Positions 38,819-47,487 of a DNA stretch of 64,000 bases are shown here, in pieces. The number at the start of each line of letters is the position of its first letter. Within the stretch, counting starts at the first letter, position 1. The notes under the pieces were generated by a model. It was not told the DNA's origin and did no database searches. It was given only the letters and a program-made list of their open reading frames with translations. The stretch is taken from NCBI GenBank assembly GCA_963730535.1, contig CAVSRU010000002.1, forward strand, positions 248,001 through 312,000, written 5' to 3'. The DNA is from DASSUW01 sp963730535 (GTDB taxonomy: Bacteria > Actinomycetota > Thermoleophilia > Solirubrobacterales > Solirubrobacteraceae). A program made the position numbers and the translations under genes.

Positions 38819-39825
38819 AACGTCAGGTACTCGTTCGCCGGGTTGCTGTAGTGGGCGGGGAACGCGTCGTCGCGGAACGTGTACGGGTGCACGAGAAGCC
38901 CGTGCGCGTGCGCGCGGGCGACGAGGTCGGTGGCAGTCGGCACGCCGTTCACCAAGCGGTGGATGTACGGCTTCCACGGCCCGATCCCGTCGGCGTACGT
39001 CGCGACCTCGCTGAGACCCGCGTCCGTCGCGAAGAACCCGAACGTGTCCGTCCTCCCGGAGACCGTCCAGTCGTACGGGCGGTCGGACGGGGCGACGTAC
39101 TGGAGCGTGCCGTCAGGATTGACGTCCCATGCGTCGACGAGCTGAATGAGGCGCACGTTCGTGCGGCGGTTCAGCGACTGGAGGTTGGACTGCTCGAACG
39201 ACTGGATGAAGACCGGCGCGCGGCGGCGGTCCCAGCCGGCCCGGCGTAGGGCGGCGAGCAGCCGGCCCTCGAGCTTGAGCCCGAGGTTGCGGTGGTACGT
39301 CGGGTGCTTGGTCTCGGGATAGATCCCGATCCTGCGCCCGGTGCGCTTCGAGTACTTCTTGGCGAGCGCGATGACCTGCTCGAAGGTGGGGATCTTGTAG
39401 CGGCCGTTGAACCGCTGCGGGCGATGGGCGAGCGGCTGCACGGCGCGCAGCGTCTTGATCTCCTTGAGCGTGAAGTCGGAGGCAAACCAGCCGTCCTCCT
39501 CGATGCCGTCGACCAGCACGTTCTCGCGCCGGCGCGTGGCGAACTCGGGATGGGACGCGACGTCGGTCGTCGCCGTGATGTTTGGCTCGTGCCGCGCGAT
39601 CAGGCGCCCGTCCTTCGTGGCCACGAGATCGGGCTCGATGTAGTCGGCGCCGAGCTTGATCGCCAGCGCGTAGCCGGGAAGCGTGTGGTCCGGCAGGTAG
39701 CCGGGGGCCCCGCGGTGCCCGATGACCAGCGGGTGCTGCTGGTCGGGCTTTTGATGTGCGCTCGCCGCCGGTGCGCAGGCGCCCGCGATCGCGAGCGCGC
39801 TTGCCAGGAAGATGAAGCGTCGCAT
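38713..39825 (-). CDS. Secreted glycerophosphodiester phosphodiesterase (GlpQ-like)
   Basis: This 370-residue protein has a signal peptide (MRRFIFLASALAIAGACAPAASA). Catalytic His37-Arg38 (IGHRGAPGYLPDHT), metal ligands Glu64 and Asp66 (YIEPDLV) and His79 (ARHEPNI) complete the GDPD active site. The large insertion with KIPTFEQVIALAKK and IGIYPETKHP is typical of periplasmic GlpQ. It hydrolyses glycerophosphodiesters to glycerol-3-phosphate and an alcohol outside the cell. Its 3' end overlaps the convergent kinase gene by 106 nt. Confidence 0.93.
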   Translation of the reverse strand: MRRFIFLASALAIAGACAPAASAHQKPDQQHPLVIGHRGAPGYLPDHTLPGYALAIKLGADYIEPDLVATKDGRLIARHEPNITATTDVASHPEFATRRRENVLVDGIEEDGWFASDFTLKEIKTLRAVQPLAHRPQRFNGRYKIPTFEQVIALAKKYSKRTGRRIGIYPETKHPTYHRNLGLKLEGRLLAALRRAGWDRRRAPVFIQSFEQSNLQSLNRRTNVRLIQLVDAWDVNPDGTLQYVAPSDRPYDWTVSGRTDTFGFFATDAGLSEVATYADGIGPWKPYIHRLVNGVPTATDLVARAHAHGLLVHPYTFRDDAFPAHYSNPANEYLTFYGLGVDGVFSDFADTAFAARELFRLDTRGSEDDG

Positions 39826-39865
39826 CGAGCGACCGTATCCGCCAGCGCCCGCCGCGTGTGAAGAG

Positions 39866-40483
39866 TTATCGCTCGGCGGCGGTGACGATCATGTCGACGC
39901 AGCAGTCGAGCCCGATCGCGGTGCTGTCCAGGCTGAGGTGGTAGAGGTGCGGGTCACGCGCGTCCGCGCCGTAGAAGTGCTGCACATAGGCCTCGCGCGC
40001 GCGGTCGTTGTCGGCGCGCCGGCGCTCGGCCTCGGCGCGGTCGATGCCCTCGGCCGCCATCGCCCGCTCGACCCGCCGGTCCTTCGGGCCGCTTAGCCGC
40101 ACGTGGAGCGCGTCGGGATGCTCGCGCAGGACGAGCGCCGCCGCCCGCCCGAGGATCACGCTGCCCGTGCTCGCCGCCTGCTCGCGGATCACCTGCTCGG
40201 TGGCGTCGCGGTACGCGTTGTCGTCGACGCACTCGTGCTCGAGCACCGGTCGGGCTCCGAACGGCAGCCCGGCGGGGGCGAGCGCGCGGACGAAACGCTC
40301 GAGCACGCTCCCCGCCGAGTCGTCGTGGCGCAGCGCCTCGTGGAGCGGGACGGCCAGCCGCCGCGCGACCTCGCCTGGGATCGCCCGGTCCACGAACGGG
40401 ACGCCGAGGCGCTCGGCGACGCGCGGCCCGACGTACGAGCCGCCCGCCCCGTACGACGCCGAGATCGTCACGACGCGCCCCAT
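39866..40483 (-). CDS. Cytidylate-kinase-like family protein
   Basis: This 205-residue protein starts MGRVVTISASYGAGGSYVGP, the start pattern of the cytidylate-kinase-like family, whose glycine-rich loop replaces a standard Walker A. VGPRVAERLGVPFVDRAIP, GSVILGRAAALVLREHP and HVRLSGPKDRRVERAM are typical blocks (the last resembling the CMP-binding or LID region). A true nucleotide kinase activity is not certain for this subgroup. An ATG at 40483 is selected by homology. Confidence 0.8.
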   Translation of the reverse strand: MGRVVTISASYGAGGSYVGPRVAERLGVPFVDRAIPGEVARRLAVPLHEALRHDDSAGSVLERFVRALAPAGLPFGARPVLEHECVDDNAYRDATEQVIREQAASTGSVILGRAAALVLREHPDALHVRLSGPKDRRVERAMAAEGIDRAEAERRRADNDRAREAYVQHFYGADARDPHLYHLSLDSTAIGLDCCVDMIVTAAER

Positions 40484-40526
40484 GCACGAAGTATGGGTGA
40501 TCCGCTCGCCGGGGTGTCGCGCATAA

Positions 40527-40883
40527 GCGCCGACGCGCAGGCAGTCGCGCCAGCGCTTCAAGGGCCGCCTGCCGTACCACCTGCGCACCCGGTCGCGGAT
40601 CACGCGGCTCGAGCCGCCGCACGTCATCGCCGCCGACGTCGACGGCGACCTGCGCGGCCACGGGCGCTGGACGCTGACCGAGACCGCCGCCGGCACCCAC
40701 GTGCGCTTCGACTGGAACGTCTCCGCCGACCGCCCGCTGCTGCGTGCCTTGAGTCCGGTGCTGCGGCCGGCCTTGCGGTGGAACCACGCCTGGGCGATCG
40801 CTCGGGCGCGCGAGGGGCTCGAGCCGTTCGCGCGCTCGGTGGCCGCGGTGGCGCGTGGCGGAACGTCAACTGCGGCTGGGTAG
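40527..40883 (+). pseudogene. 5'-truncated SRPBCC (polyketide cyclase-like) gene
   Basis: The frame reads QRFKGRLPYHLRTRSRITRL, then HGRWTLTETAAGTHVRFDWN, RALSPVLRPALRWNH and AREGLEPFARS, the C-terminal two-thirds of an SRPBCC/polyketide-cyclase-like protein. A TAA stop lies at 40524-40526 and no start codon is present before the homology begins, so the first 45 or so residues are missing. Its 3' end runs straight into the left arm of dispersed element copy 2, which supplies the stop codon. Transfer or deletion around the element could have removed the start. Confidence 0.65.
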
Positions 40884-41075
40884 GGAGGTGCGGGGGTGGG
40901 CGGCCGCGAGGGTGCATTTCGTCGACTTCACCGCGCCCGCGCTCGTGAGGTCGACGAAAAGCACCGTATAGGTGCACAACGTCGACGTCACCGCGTCGAC
41001 GCTCGTGGGGTCGACGAAATGCACCCTTCCCGCGGCCCGGCCCCCAGCCTCCCTACCCAGCCGCCGTTGACGTTC
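40861..41075. repeat. Dispersed inverted-repeat element, copy 2
   Basis: 28-nt inverted arms (40861-40888 and 41048-41075) pair with a single mismatch and match copy 1. Two tandem 60-nt hairpin units lie inside: 40912-40931 with 40945-40964 (2 mismatches in 20) and 40972-40991 with 41005-41024. The loops are 13 nt each. Unit sequence and period are shared with copy 1, although point changes differ between the two arms of a stem. It separates the SRPBCC stub from rnhA. Confidence 0.85.
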
Positions 41076-41096
41076 GTCCGCGCCGCCGCCTACCAT
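41067..41096 (+). promoter_or_regulatory. Candidate rnhA promoter whose -35 is in the repeat arm
   Basis: TTGACG (41067-41072), part of the right arm of element copy 2, is followed after 18 nt by TACCAT (41091-41096). The expected start point falls within a few bases of the rnhA ATG at 41106, giving a nearly leaderless mRNA. The -10 lies outside the element. Confidence 0.45.
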
Positions 41097-41105
41097 CGCC
41101 CGCCG

Positions 41106-41600
41106 ATGCCGCGCCGTGACACCCCCGTCGAGACCCGCGAGGGTGAGGCGCTGGTCTGGACCGACGGCGCCTGCCGTGGGAACCCCGGCCCGGGCGGCTG
41201 GGCCGCGATCGTGGTGCCGCCGGACGGGGCCGAGCCCGTCGAGCTGTCGGGCGGCGACCGGCACACGACGAACAACCGGATGGAGTACACGGCGGCGCTC
41301 GAGGGGCTGAAGGCGTTGCCGCCGGGGAGTCGTGCGTGCATCGTCACCGACTCGCGGCTGATGCTCGACTCGATGACGAAGTGGATCGCCGGGTGGAAGC
41401 GGCGGGGCTGGAAGACCGCGGGCGGCGATCCGGTCAAGAACCAGGACCTCGTGCGGGCGCTGGAGGCGGAGATCGCGCGGCACGCGGCGGTGCGCTGGCA
41501 CTGGGTCCGCGGGCACGAGACCGGCGCCGGCCACGCTCACAAGGCGCTCAACGACCGCGCCGACCGGCTCGCGGTCGCGGCGTCTCACACCGCCGCCTGA
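41106..41600 (+). CDS. rnhA: Ribonuclease HI
   Basis: This 164-residue RNase H type 1 has the four catalytic carboxylates Asp20 (WTDGACRGNPGPGGW), Glu60 (NRMEYTAAL), Asp82 (VTDSRLML) and Asp150 (LNDRADRLA), plus His137 in VRGHETG. It degrades RNA in RNA-DNA hybrids. The N-terminal 13 residues precede the fold. No ribosome binding site is seen, consistent with a leaderless transcript from the promoter at 41067-41096. Confidence 0.93.
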   Translation: MPRRDTPVETREGEALVWTDGACRGNPGPGGWAAIVVPPDGAEPVELSGGDRHTTNNRMEYTAALEGLKALPPGSRACIVTDSRLMLDSMTKWIAGWKRRGWKTAGGDPVKNQDLVRALEAEIARHAAVRWHWVRGHETGAGHAHKALNDRADRLAVAASHTAA

Positions 41601-41620
41601 GCGTCCTAGCATGAACTCTC

Positions 41621-42268
41621 GTGGCGCCGCTCGCTCTCGAGATCTGGTCTGACGTCGTCTGTCCGTGGTGCTACGTCGGCAAACGACGCCTCGAGGCCGC
41701 GCTGGAGATGCTCCCGGACCGCGACGACGTCGAGGTCCGGTGGCGCTCGTTCCAGCTCGACCCGGAGGCGCCGCTAGCCCGCGACGTGCCGGCCGACGAG
41801 CACCTCGCCGCCAAGTACGGGATGAGCGTCGAGGACGCGCGCGCCCTGAACGAGCAGATGACCGAGCTGGCCGCCGGCGAGGGTCTCGAGTACCACCTCG
41901 ACCGCACGCGCGGCGGCAACACGTTCGACGCGCATCGCCTGATCCAGCTCGGCGCCGCCCGAGGCGTCCAGGACGCCGTCAAGGAGCGCCTGATGCGCGG
42001 CTACTTCACCGAGGGCGAGGAGGTAAGCGACCACCAGACGCTGGTCCGCCTCGGCGCCGACGCGGGGCTCGACCCGCACGAGGCGCGGGCCGTGCTCGCG
42101 AGCGACGCCTACGCCGACGACGTTCGCGGCGACGAGGCGCTGGCGCGGCGGATGGGCATCCGGGGCGTCCCGTACTTCGTGCTCAACCGGCGCTTCGGGG
42201 TCTCCGGCGCCCAGCCGGCCGAGCTCCTCGTGCAGGCGTTCGAGCGCGCCCGGCAGGAGGCCGCCTGA
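41621..42268 (+). CDS. DsbA/FrnE-family thioredoxin-fold oxidoreductase
   Basis: This 215-residue protein (GTG start) has a DsbA-type CPWC active site at 14-17 (SDVVCPWCYVGKRR), a helical insertion and the cis-Pro loop GIRGVPYFVLN. It belongs to the FrnE/HCCA-isomerase-like group of cytosolic DsbA proteins, which act as thiol oxidoreductases in oxidative stress. No signal peptide. The stop overlaps the next gene by 1 nt (TGATG). It is 20 nt downstream of rnhA. Confidence 0.92.
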   Translation: MAPLALEIWSDVVCPWCYVGKRRLEAALEMLPDRDDVEVRWRSFQLDPEAPLARDVPADEHLAAKYGMSVEDARALNEQMTELAAGEGLEYHLDRTRGGNTFDAHRLIQLGAARGVQDAVKERLMRGYFTEGEEVSDHQTLVRLGADAGLDPHEARAVLASDAYADDVRGDEALARRMGIRGVPYFVLNRRFGVSGAQPAELLVQAFERARQEAA

Positions 42269-43260
42269 TGCTGCTCAGCGTGCTTGACCAGACGCCCGTC
42301 TCCGAGGGCTCGAGCGGCCCGGAGGCACTCCAGAACACGCTCGACCTCGCCCGCGCCGCGGACGCCCTCGGCTACCACCGCTACTGGCTGGCCGAGCATC
42401 ATGGGCTCTCGCTGGCCGGCCCGAGCCCGGAGGTGCTGATCGGGCCGGTCGCCGCGGCCACCGAGCGCATCCGCGTCGGCAGCGGCGGCGTGATGCTCCC
42501 GCACTACTCGCCGTTCAAGGTGGCGGAGAACTTCAGCCTGCTCGCGGGCCTCTACCCCGGGCGGATCGACCTCGCGATCGGCCGCGCGTCGGGCACCGAC
42601 CCGCTCACCACCTACGCGCTCCAGCGCGACCGCCGCGAGGTCGCGCCCGACGACTTCCCGCAGCAGCTCGCCGAGCTGCTCGCGCACTTCGACGGCAGCT
42701 TCCCGGCCGACCACCCGTTCGCGCGGCTCGGCCGCACGCTCCCGGGCGGTGACGAGCGGCCCGAGATCTGGCTGCTCGGCTCGTCGGCCCAGAGCGCGGT
42801 CTGGGCGGCGCAGCTCGGGCTGCCGTACGCGTTCGCCGACTTCATCAACCCGCAGGGGGCGGAGATCGTCGCCTCCTACCGCGAGCGGGCCGCCGAGCCG
42901 CGGACCGCGATCGGCGTGTGGGCGATCTGCGCCGACACCGACGCCGAGGCCGAGCGGCTGGCGACCTCGATCGCGATGTCGTTCGCGATGCTGCGCCAGG
43001 GCCGCCCGATCGCCGTGCCGACCCCCGAGCGCGCCGCCCGCTACCTCGAGCAGCAAGGCGACCCCGCCGCCTCCGGGCGCCGGCGGATCGTCGGCGCCCC
43101 GGAGACGGTGCGCGCCGGGATCGAGGCCGTCGCCGCCGAGTACGAGGCCGACGAGGTCATCCTCGTCACCATCACGCACGACCACGCGGCTCGCCGCCGC
43201 TCGTACGAGCTGATCGCAGGCGCCTTCGGGCTCCGCGCTCCCACCGCCCAGGCCGCGTGA
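42268..43260 (+). CDS. LLM-class flavin-dependent oxidoreductase (MsnO8-like)
   Basis: This 330-residue luciferase-like monooxygenase begins LLSVLDQTPVSEG and continues WLAEHHGLSLAGPSPEVLIG and RVGSGGVMLPHYSPFKVAE, ending with VTITHDHAARRRSYEL. The family binds FMN or F420 and oxidises organic substrates. DQTPV...EHH is typical of the large MsnO8/YhbW subgroup. It is translationally coupled to the FrnE-like gene (1-nt overlap) and to the MFS gene (GTGA). Confidence 0.93.
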   Translation: MLLSVLDQTPVSEGSSGPEALQNTLDLARAADALGYHRYWLAEHHGLSLAGPSPEVLIGPVAAATERIRVGSGGVMLPHYSPFKVAENFSLLAGLYPGRIDLAIGRASGTDPLTTYALQRDRREVAPDDFPQQLAELLAHFDGSFPADHPFARLGRTLPGGDERPEIWLLGSSAQSAVWAAQLGLPYAFADFINPQGAEIVASYRERAAEPRTAIGVWAICADTDAEAERLATSIAMSFAMLRQGRPIAVPTPERAARYLEQQGDPAASGRRRIVGAPETVRAGIEAVAAEYEADEVILVTITHDHAARRRSYELIAGAFGLRAPTAQAA

Positions 43261-44678
43261 GCGAGACCAAGCGGCAGCACTACGGCATCACGCTGGCGCT
43301 GCTCACCGTGGCCGGCATCTCGTTCGCGGTCATGCAGACGCTGGTGGTGCCGGCGCTGCCGTTCTTCCAGCGCGAGTTCGACACCACGGCGAGCTGGGTG
43401 ACGTGGATCGCCACCGGCTTCCTGCTCAGCTCGTCGGTCCTCACGCCGATCCTCGGCAAGCTCGGCGACTCGTACGGCAAGAAGCGCATGCTGGTCATCT
43501 CGCTGGCGATCTTCGGGCTCGCGTCGCTGGCCGCGGCAGCCGCCTGGAACCTCCAGACGCTGATCGTCTGCCGCGTGCTCCAGGGGGCCGGGGCGGCCGT
43601 CTTCCCGCTCTCCTTCGGCATCATCCGCGACGAGTTCCCGCCCGAGAAGATCGGGCTCGGCGTGGGGACGGTGAGCTCGGTGTTCGGGGTGGGCGGCGGC
43701 GTCGGGCTCGTGCTCAGCGGCGTGATCATCGAGCACCTCACGTGGCACTGGCTCTTCCTCATCGGCGCGATCCCGGTGCTCGCCTCCACCGTCCTGCTCG
43801 CGCTCTACGTGCCCGAGTCGCCGATCAAGCACCACACGCGGCCGGACTACCTGGGCGGGCTCACGCTCTCGCTCGCGCTGGGCACGCTGCTCGTCGCCAT
43901 CAGCGAGGGGAGCAACTGGGGCTGGACGTCGGCGGGCGTGCTCGGCCTCGGCGCCGCGTCCCTGACCTTCTTCGCGCTGTGGGCGTGGATCGAGAACCGC
44001 GTGCCCGAGCCGCTCGTGGACCTGCGCACGTTCGCGCGTCGGGAGATGGCCGCCACCAACGTGACCACGCTGGTGATGGGCTTCTCGATGTTCTCCACCT
44101 TCATCCTGCTCCCCAACTTCGTGCAGATGCCGTTCGGCCTGCCGGCCGAGCTCGCCGAGAGCATCAACTACGGGTTCAACGCCTCGCCGATCGAGGTCGG
44201 TCTGTTCTTCCTGCCCTCGTCGGTGGCGATGATGCTCGCGGGGCCGTTCGCGGGAGCGCTCGGCACGAAGCGCGGCAACGTGCTGCCGCTGCGCATCGGG
44301 ATCGGCTTCCTCGCGCTGGCCCTCACGCTGCTGGCCACCGTGCACGACGAGCCGTGGACGATCTACGCGTGGATGGTGTTCATGGGCCTCGGGCTGGCGT
44401 TCAGCTTCGCGGCGCTCGGCGCGCTCGTGATCGAGTACTCGGAGCCGGGCGAGACCGGCGTGGCGAGCGGGATGAACACGATCATGCGCACCATCGGCGC
44501 CGCGCTCGGGTCGCAGGTCGCCGCCGCGATCATCTCGGCGAACACCATCCCCGGCACCGAGATCCCCGCCGAGAAGGGCTTCACGCTGGCGTTCACGATC
44601 AGCGCCGTCGGCGCGCTCGTGGCGCTCGGTCCCACGTTCCTGCTCAGGCGCCGTGCCCGGGTCGCGGTCCCGGCGTAG
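43257..44678 (+). CDS. MFS drug-efflux-type transporter (DHA2, 14 TM)
   Basis: This 473-residue membrane protein starts at GTG 43257, overlapping the upstream stop by 4 nt. MFS motif A (GKLGDSYGKKR) follows TM2, and LQGAGAAVFPLSFGIIRDEFP is the motif C/TM5 region. The length and the roughly 14 helices fit the DHA2 drug:H+ antiporter group. No substrate can be named. Coupling to the flavin oxidoreductase and FrnE-like genes suggests a detoxification or export operon. Confidence 0.92.
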   Translation: MSETKRQHYGITLALLTVAGISFAVMQTLVVPALPFFQREFDTTASWVTWIATGFLLSSSVLTPILGKLGDSYGKKRMLVISLAIFGLASLAAAAAWNLQTLIVCRVLQGAGAAVFPLSFGIIRDEFPPEKIGLGVGTVSSVFGVGGGVGLVLSGVIIEHLTWHWLFLIGAIPVLASTVLLALYVPESPIKHHTRPDYLGGLTLSLALGTLLVAISEGSNWGWTSAGVLGLGAASLTFFALWAWIENRVPEPLVDLRTFARREMAATNVTTLVMGFSMFSTFILLPNFVQMPFGLPAELAESINYGFNASPIEVGLFFLPSSVAMMLAGPFAGALGTKRGNVLPLRIGIGFLALALTLLATVHDEPWTIYAWMVFMGLGLAFSFAALGALVIEYSEPGETGVASGMNTIMRTIGAALGSQVAAAIISANTIPGTEIPAEKGFTLAFTISAVGALVALGPTFLLRRRARVAVPA

Positions 44679-45114
44679 CGCCGGCATCCTGCTGTACCGC
44701 GAGCGCGACGGCGCGCGCGAGGTGCTGCTCGTGCACCCCGGCGGGCCGTACTGGGCGAACAAGGACGCCGGCGCGTGGTCGATCCCCAAGGGCGAGTACG
44801 AGGACGGCGACGATCCGCAGGCGTGCGCGCGCCGCGAGTTCGAGGAGGAGCTCGGCAGCTCGCTCCCGGCCGGCACCGAGCTGCGCGAGCTGGGGTCCGT
44901 GCGCCTGCGCAGCGGCAAGCACGTGACCGCCTACGCGGCCGAGGGCGATCTCGACGCCGATGCGACCAGGAGCAACACGTTCACGATGGAGTGGCCGCCG
45001 CGCTCCGGCGTCCAGCGCGAGTTCCCGGAGGTCGACCGCGCCGGCTGGTTCGGTCTCGACGAGGCGCGCGAGAAGCTGAACCCGGCGCAGGCCAAGCTCC
45101 TCGAGCGGCTCTGA
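44653..45114 (+). CDS. NUDIX hydrolase
   Basis: This 153-residue protein (GTG start, overlapping the MFS gene by 26 nt) contains the Nudix box from Gly47 to Gly68 (GEYEDGDDPQACARREFEEELG region), with the usual first Glu replaced by Asp53 and a complete REFEEELG core. WSIPKGEY and WFGLDEAREKLNPAQ are like those of the diadenosine/nucleotide-sugar group. It hydrolyses a nucleoside diphosphate linked to X; the substrate is unknown. Confidence 0.9.
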   Translation: MPGSRSRRSAGILLYRERDGAREVLLVHPGGPYWANKDAGAWSIPKGEYEDGDDPQACARREFEEELGSSLPAGTELRELGSVRLRSGKHVTAYAAEGDLDADATRSNTFTMEWPPRSGVQREFPEVDRAGWFGLDEAREKLNPAQAKLLERL

Positions 45115-45115
45115 T

Positions 45116-45171
45116 GTACGGCTCACCCCACCGTACAAAGGGCAGCCAGCCTCCAGGGCTTTCGCTGGCTG
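45116..45171 (+). terminator. Paired stem-loops after the NUDIX gene
   Basis: Two small hairpins lie just after the stop: GTACGG/CCGTAC (45116-45121 with 45131-45136) and CAGCCAGC/GCTGGCTG (45143-45150 with 45164-45171). They are probable transcription termination or processing signals between the NUDIX gene and the small gene at 45216. There is no T-run. Confidence 0.4.
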
Positions 45172-45215
45172 GCCGCCTGTAACGGAGGGCGCCGCGCTGG
45201 CACCGTACTCGTACC

Positions 45216-45473
45216 ATGAGCGACGGCCTCCAAGAACTCGATCACCGCACGAACGACCGCATCGACGTCTGGCTCCTCTGGCGCGAGAGCGACAACCAGG
45301 TGTTCGTCGCCGTCGCCGACGAGAAGACCGGCGACGAGTTCACGATCAAGCTCCGCGAGGGCGAGAAGCCGCTCGACGTCTTCCATCACCCCTACGCGTA
45401 CGCCGCGTTCCACGGCATCGACGTCAGCGCCGAGCCGCGCCGCCAGCTCACCGCTCGCGCCCAGGCCGCCTAA
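45216..45473 (+). CDS. Small hypothetical protein
   Basis: This 85-residue acidic protein starts at ATG 45216 (MSDGLQELDHRTNDRIDVWLLW). It contains two predicted strands (VWLLWRESDNQVFVAVADEK) and the segment EKPLDVFHHPYAYAAFHGID, consistent with a compact single domain. I recognise no family. It lies alone between the NUDIX gene and the convergent hybrid kinase; its stop codon overlaps that gene. Confidence 0.6.
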   Translation: MSDGLQELDHRTNDRIDVWLLWRESDNQVFVAVADEKTGDEFTIKLREGEKPLDVFHHPYAYAAFHGIDVSAEPRRQLTARAQAA

Positions 45474-47362
45474 GCGTCGAGCACCTCGCGGACCTTGCGC
45501 GCCAGCGCGCGGTCCGAGAAGGGCTTCTCGATGAACGCGGCGTCCGGGTTGAGGTCGCCGTGGCGGTGCACCGCGTCGTCGGAGTAGCCGGACATGAAGA
45601 GGACGCGCATGGCGGGTGCCGCGGTCGTGAGGCGCTCGGCGAGCGAGCGGCCGTTGACCCCGGGCATGATCACATCGGTGAGCAGGAGGTCGACCGAGCT
45701 GGTGCAGAGTTGCTCGGCCTCGTGGGGGCCGTCCGCCACCAGCACGCGGTAGCCCTTCGACTCGAGCATCACCTGCACGAGGGTGCGCACGCTCGCGTCG
45801 TCCTCCACCAGCATGATCGTCTCGCTACCGAGCGCGGCGGCAGGCTCGGCGGCGGGTGCTTCGGCCTCGTCGGGCGCCGGCGCAGTGGCCGGCAGGTAGA
45901 CCTTGAACGTCGTGCCGCGGCCGGGCTCGCTGTAGACGTAGATGCTGCCGCCGCTCTGCTTGACGACGCCGAACACGGTTGCGAGGCCGAGCCCGGTGCC
46001 GGCGCCGGGCTCCTTCGTCGTGAAGAACGGCTCGAAGGCCTGGCGCTGGACGTCGTCGCTCATGCCAACGCCGGTGTCGCTGACCGAGAGCATCACGTTC
46101 GGGCCTGCGGTGCCCTCCCCGCGCGCGGCGACGAACTCGTCGTCGAAGTCGACCGCGCCGGTCTCGATCGTCAGCCTGCCGCCGGTGGGCATCGCGTCGC
46201 GCGCGTTGGCGGCCAGGTTGAGGATCACGCGCTCGAGCTGCGAGCGGTCGGCCTTCACGGTCTTGGGCCCGGTCGCCATCCGGACGCCCACGGTGACGTC
46301 ACGGCCGATGATGCGCCGCACCATCGGCTCCATCCCGGCCACGATCTCGTTGACGTCGACGACGCGCGGGTGCAGCACCTGGCGGCGGCTGAAGGCGAGC
46401 AGCTGGCGCGTGAGCGCCGCCGCCTGGTCGGCGGCGTGGCGGATCTCGGCCAGGTGCTCGCGGCCGTCGAGCTCCGTGCGCGCGAGCAGGATCTCCGTGT
46501 AGCCGGAGATGACGGTGATCAGGTTGTTGAAGTCGTGCGCGACGCCGCCGGCCAGCCGCCCGATCGCCTCCATCTTCTCTGCCTGGGCGAGGCGCTCCTC
46601 GAGCGCGCGCCGCTCGGTGATGTCGTTGGCGAGCACCAGCGCGGCGGCCCTGCCGTTGAAGTCCACGCGCCCGGCCGTCAGCTCGACGTCGATCGCCGTC
46701 CCGTCCTTCTTGCGATGCTCGCGGATGCCGGGGTCTGAGCTGAGGTCCTCGGTCGTCATGCCGAGGAACTCGGTCGTCGTGAAGCCGTAGAGGGCGACCG
46801 CCGCCCCGTTGACGGCGACGAAGCGCAGCGTCTCGGCGTCGTAGACCCACATCGGCAGCGGGCTGGCCTCGAACAGCAGCCGGTAGCGCTCCTCGGACCG
46901 CTCGAGCGACCGCACGAGGCGTGCGGTCTCGATCGCCGTCGCCGCGCGGCGGGCCAGCTCGGCGGCCAGCTCCACGTCGCTCGCTCCGTAGACCTCGTCG
47001 GGCGTCGAGAGGAGCGTGATCGCGCCCCACGGCCGGTCGCGCGCCATGAGCGGGACGCAGAGGAGCGACGTCCCGTTGCGCCGCACCAGCTCGGGCTCAC
47101 CCGTGCGCATGACGACGGCCGGCCCGTGCGGGGCGTCCTGCCGGGGCGCGGCGGCCGTCGCCGGCACCGCGGCGACGCGCCGGATCTCGCCGTCCTCGCG
47201 CAGGACGTCGATCGCGCACCAGCTCGCGAGGCTCGGCACCAGCAGCCCGGCGAGCCGCTCGAGCGTGTGCTCACCGGCCCCGGGCGAGGACAGCAGCTCA
47301 CCGGCTCGGGCGAGAAGCCCGAGCCGAGTTCCGCCGTGTTGATCGAACGCCGTCACGGACAC
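45470..47362 (-). CDS. Hybrid sensor histidine kinase (GAF-PAS-HisKA-HATPase-REC)
   Basis: This 630-residue protein contains a GAF domain (about 15-145), a PAS domain (155-250), HisKA with His276 (GGVAHDFNNLITVI), a HATPase (375-495, NLAANARDAM, SDTGVGMS, GAGTGLGLATV) and a C-terminal receiver with phosphoacceptor Asp563 (LLLTDVIMPG) and Lys613 (IEKPF). It has no membrane helix. Phosphate could move from His276 to its own Asp563. No separate output protein is nearby. It is divergent from the secreted peptidase gene at 47488. Confidence 0.93.
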   Translation of the reverse strand: MSVTAFDQHGGTRLGLLARAGELLSSPGAGEHTLERLAGLLVPSLASWCAIDVLREDGEIRRVAAVPATAAAPRQDAPHGPAVVMRTGEPELVRRNGTSLLCVPLMARDRPWGAITLLSTPDEVYGASDVELAAELARRAATAIETARLVRSLERSEERYRLLFEASPLPMWVYDAETLRFVAVNGAAVALYGFTTTEFLGMTTEDLSSDPGIREHRKKDGTAIDVELTAGRVDFNGRAAALVLANDITERRALEERLAQAEKMEAIGRLAGGVAHDFNNLITVISGYTEILLARTELDGREHLAEIRHAADQAAALTRQLLAFSRRQVLHPRVVDVNEIVAGMEPMVRRIIGRDVTVGVRMATGPKTVKADRSQLERVILNLAANARDAMPTGGRLTIETGAVDFDDEFVAARGEGTAGPNVMLSVSDTGVGMSDDVQRQAFEPFFTTKEPGAGTGLGLATVFGVVKQSGGSIYVYSEPGRGTTFKVYLPATAPAPDEAEAPAAEPAAALGSETIMLVEDDASVRTLVQVMLESKGYRVLVADGPHEAEQLCTSSVDLLLTDVIMPGVNGRSLAERLTTAAPAMRVLFMSGYSDDAVHRHGDLNPDAAFIEKPFSDRALARKVREVLDA

Positions 47363-47428
47363 AGACGCTGCAACGTAAACGCGCGAGCGATCTAGCGGTT
47401 ACGGGGTGACGACACTCTAAGAACGGGG

Positions 47429-47457
47429 TTGACGTCGCACGGGGAGCCGGATAGGAA
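47429..47457 (+). promoter_or_regulatory. Promoter of the M14 peptidase gene
   Basis: TTGACG (47429-47434) and TAGGAA (47452-47457) are separated by 17 nt, about 30 nt upstream of ATG 47488. The -35 is consensus at six of six positions apart from the last base; the -10 is weak. Confidence 0.5.
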
Positions 47458-47487
47458 TGGTGAAACGCCGTTCGAGGGGGGTTCTCG

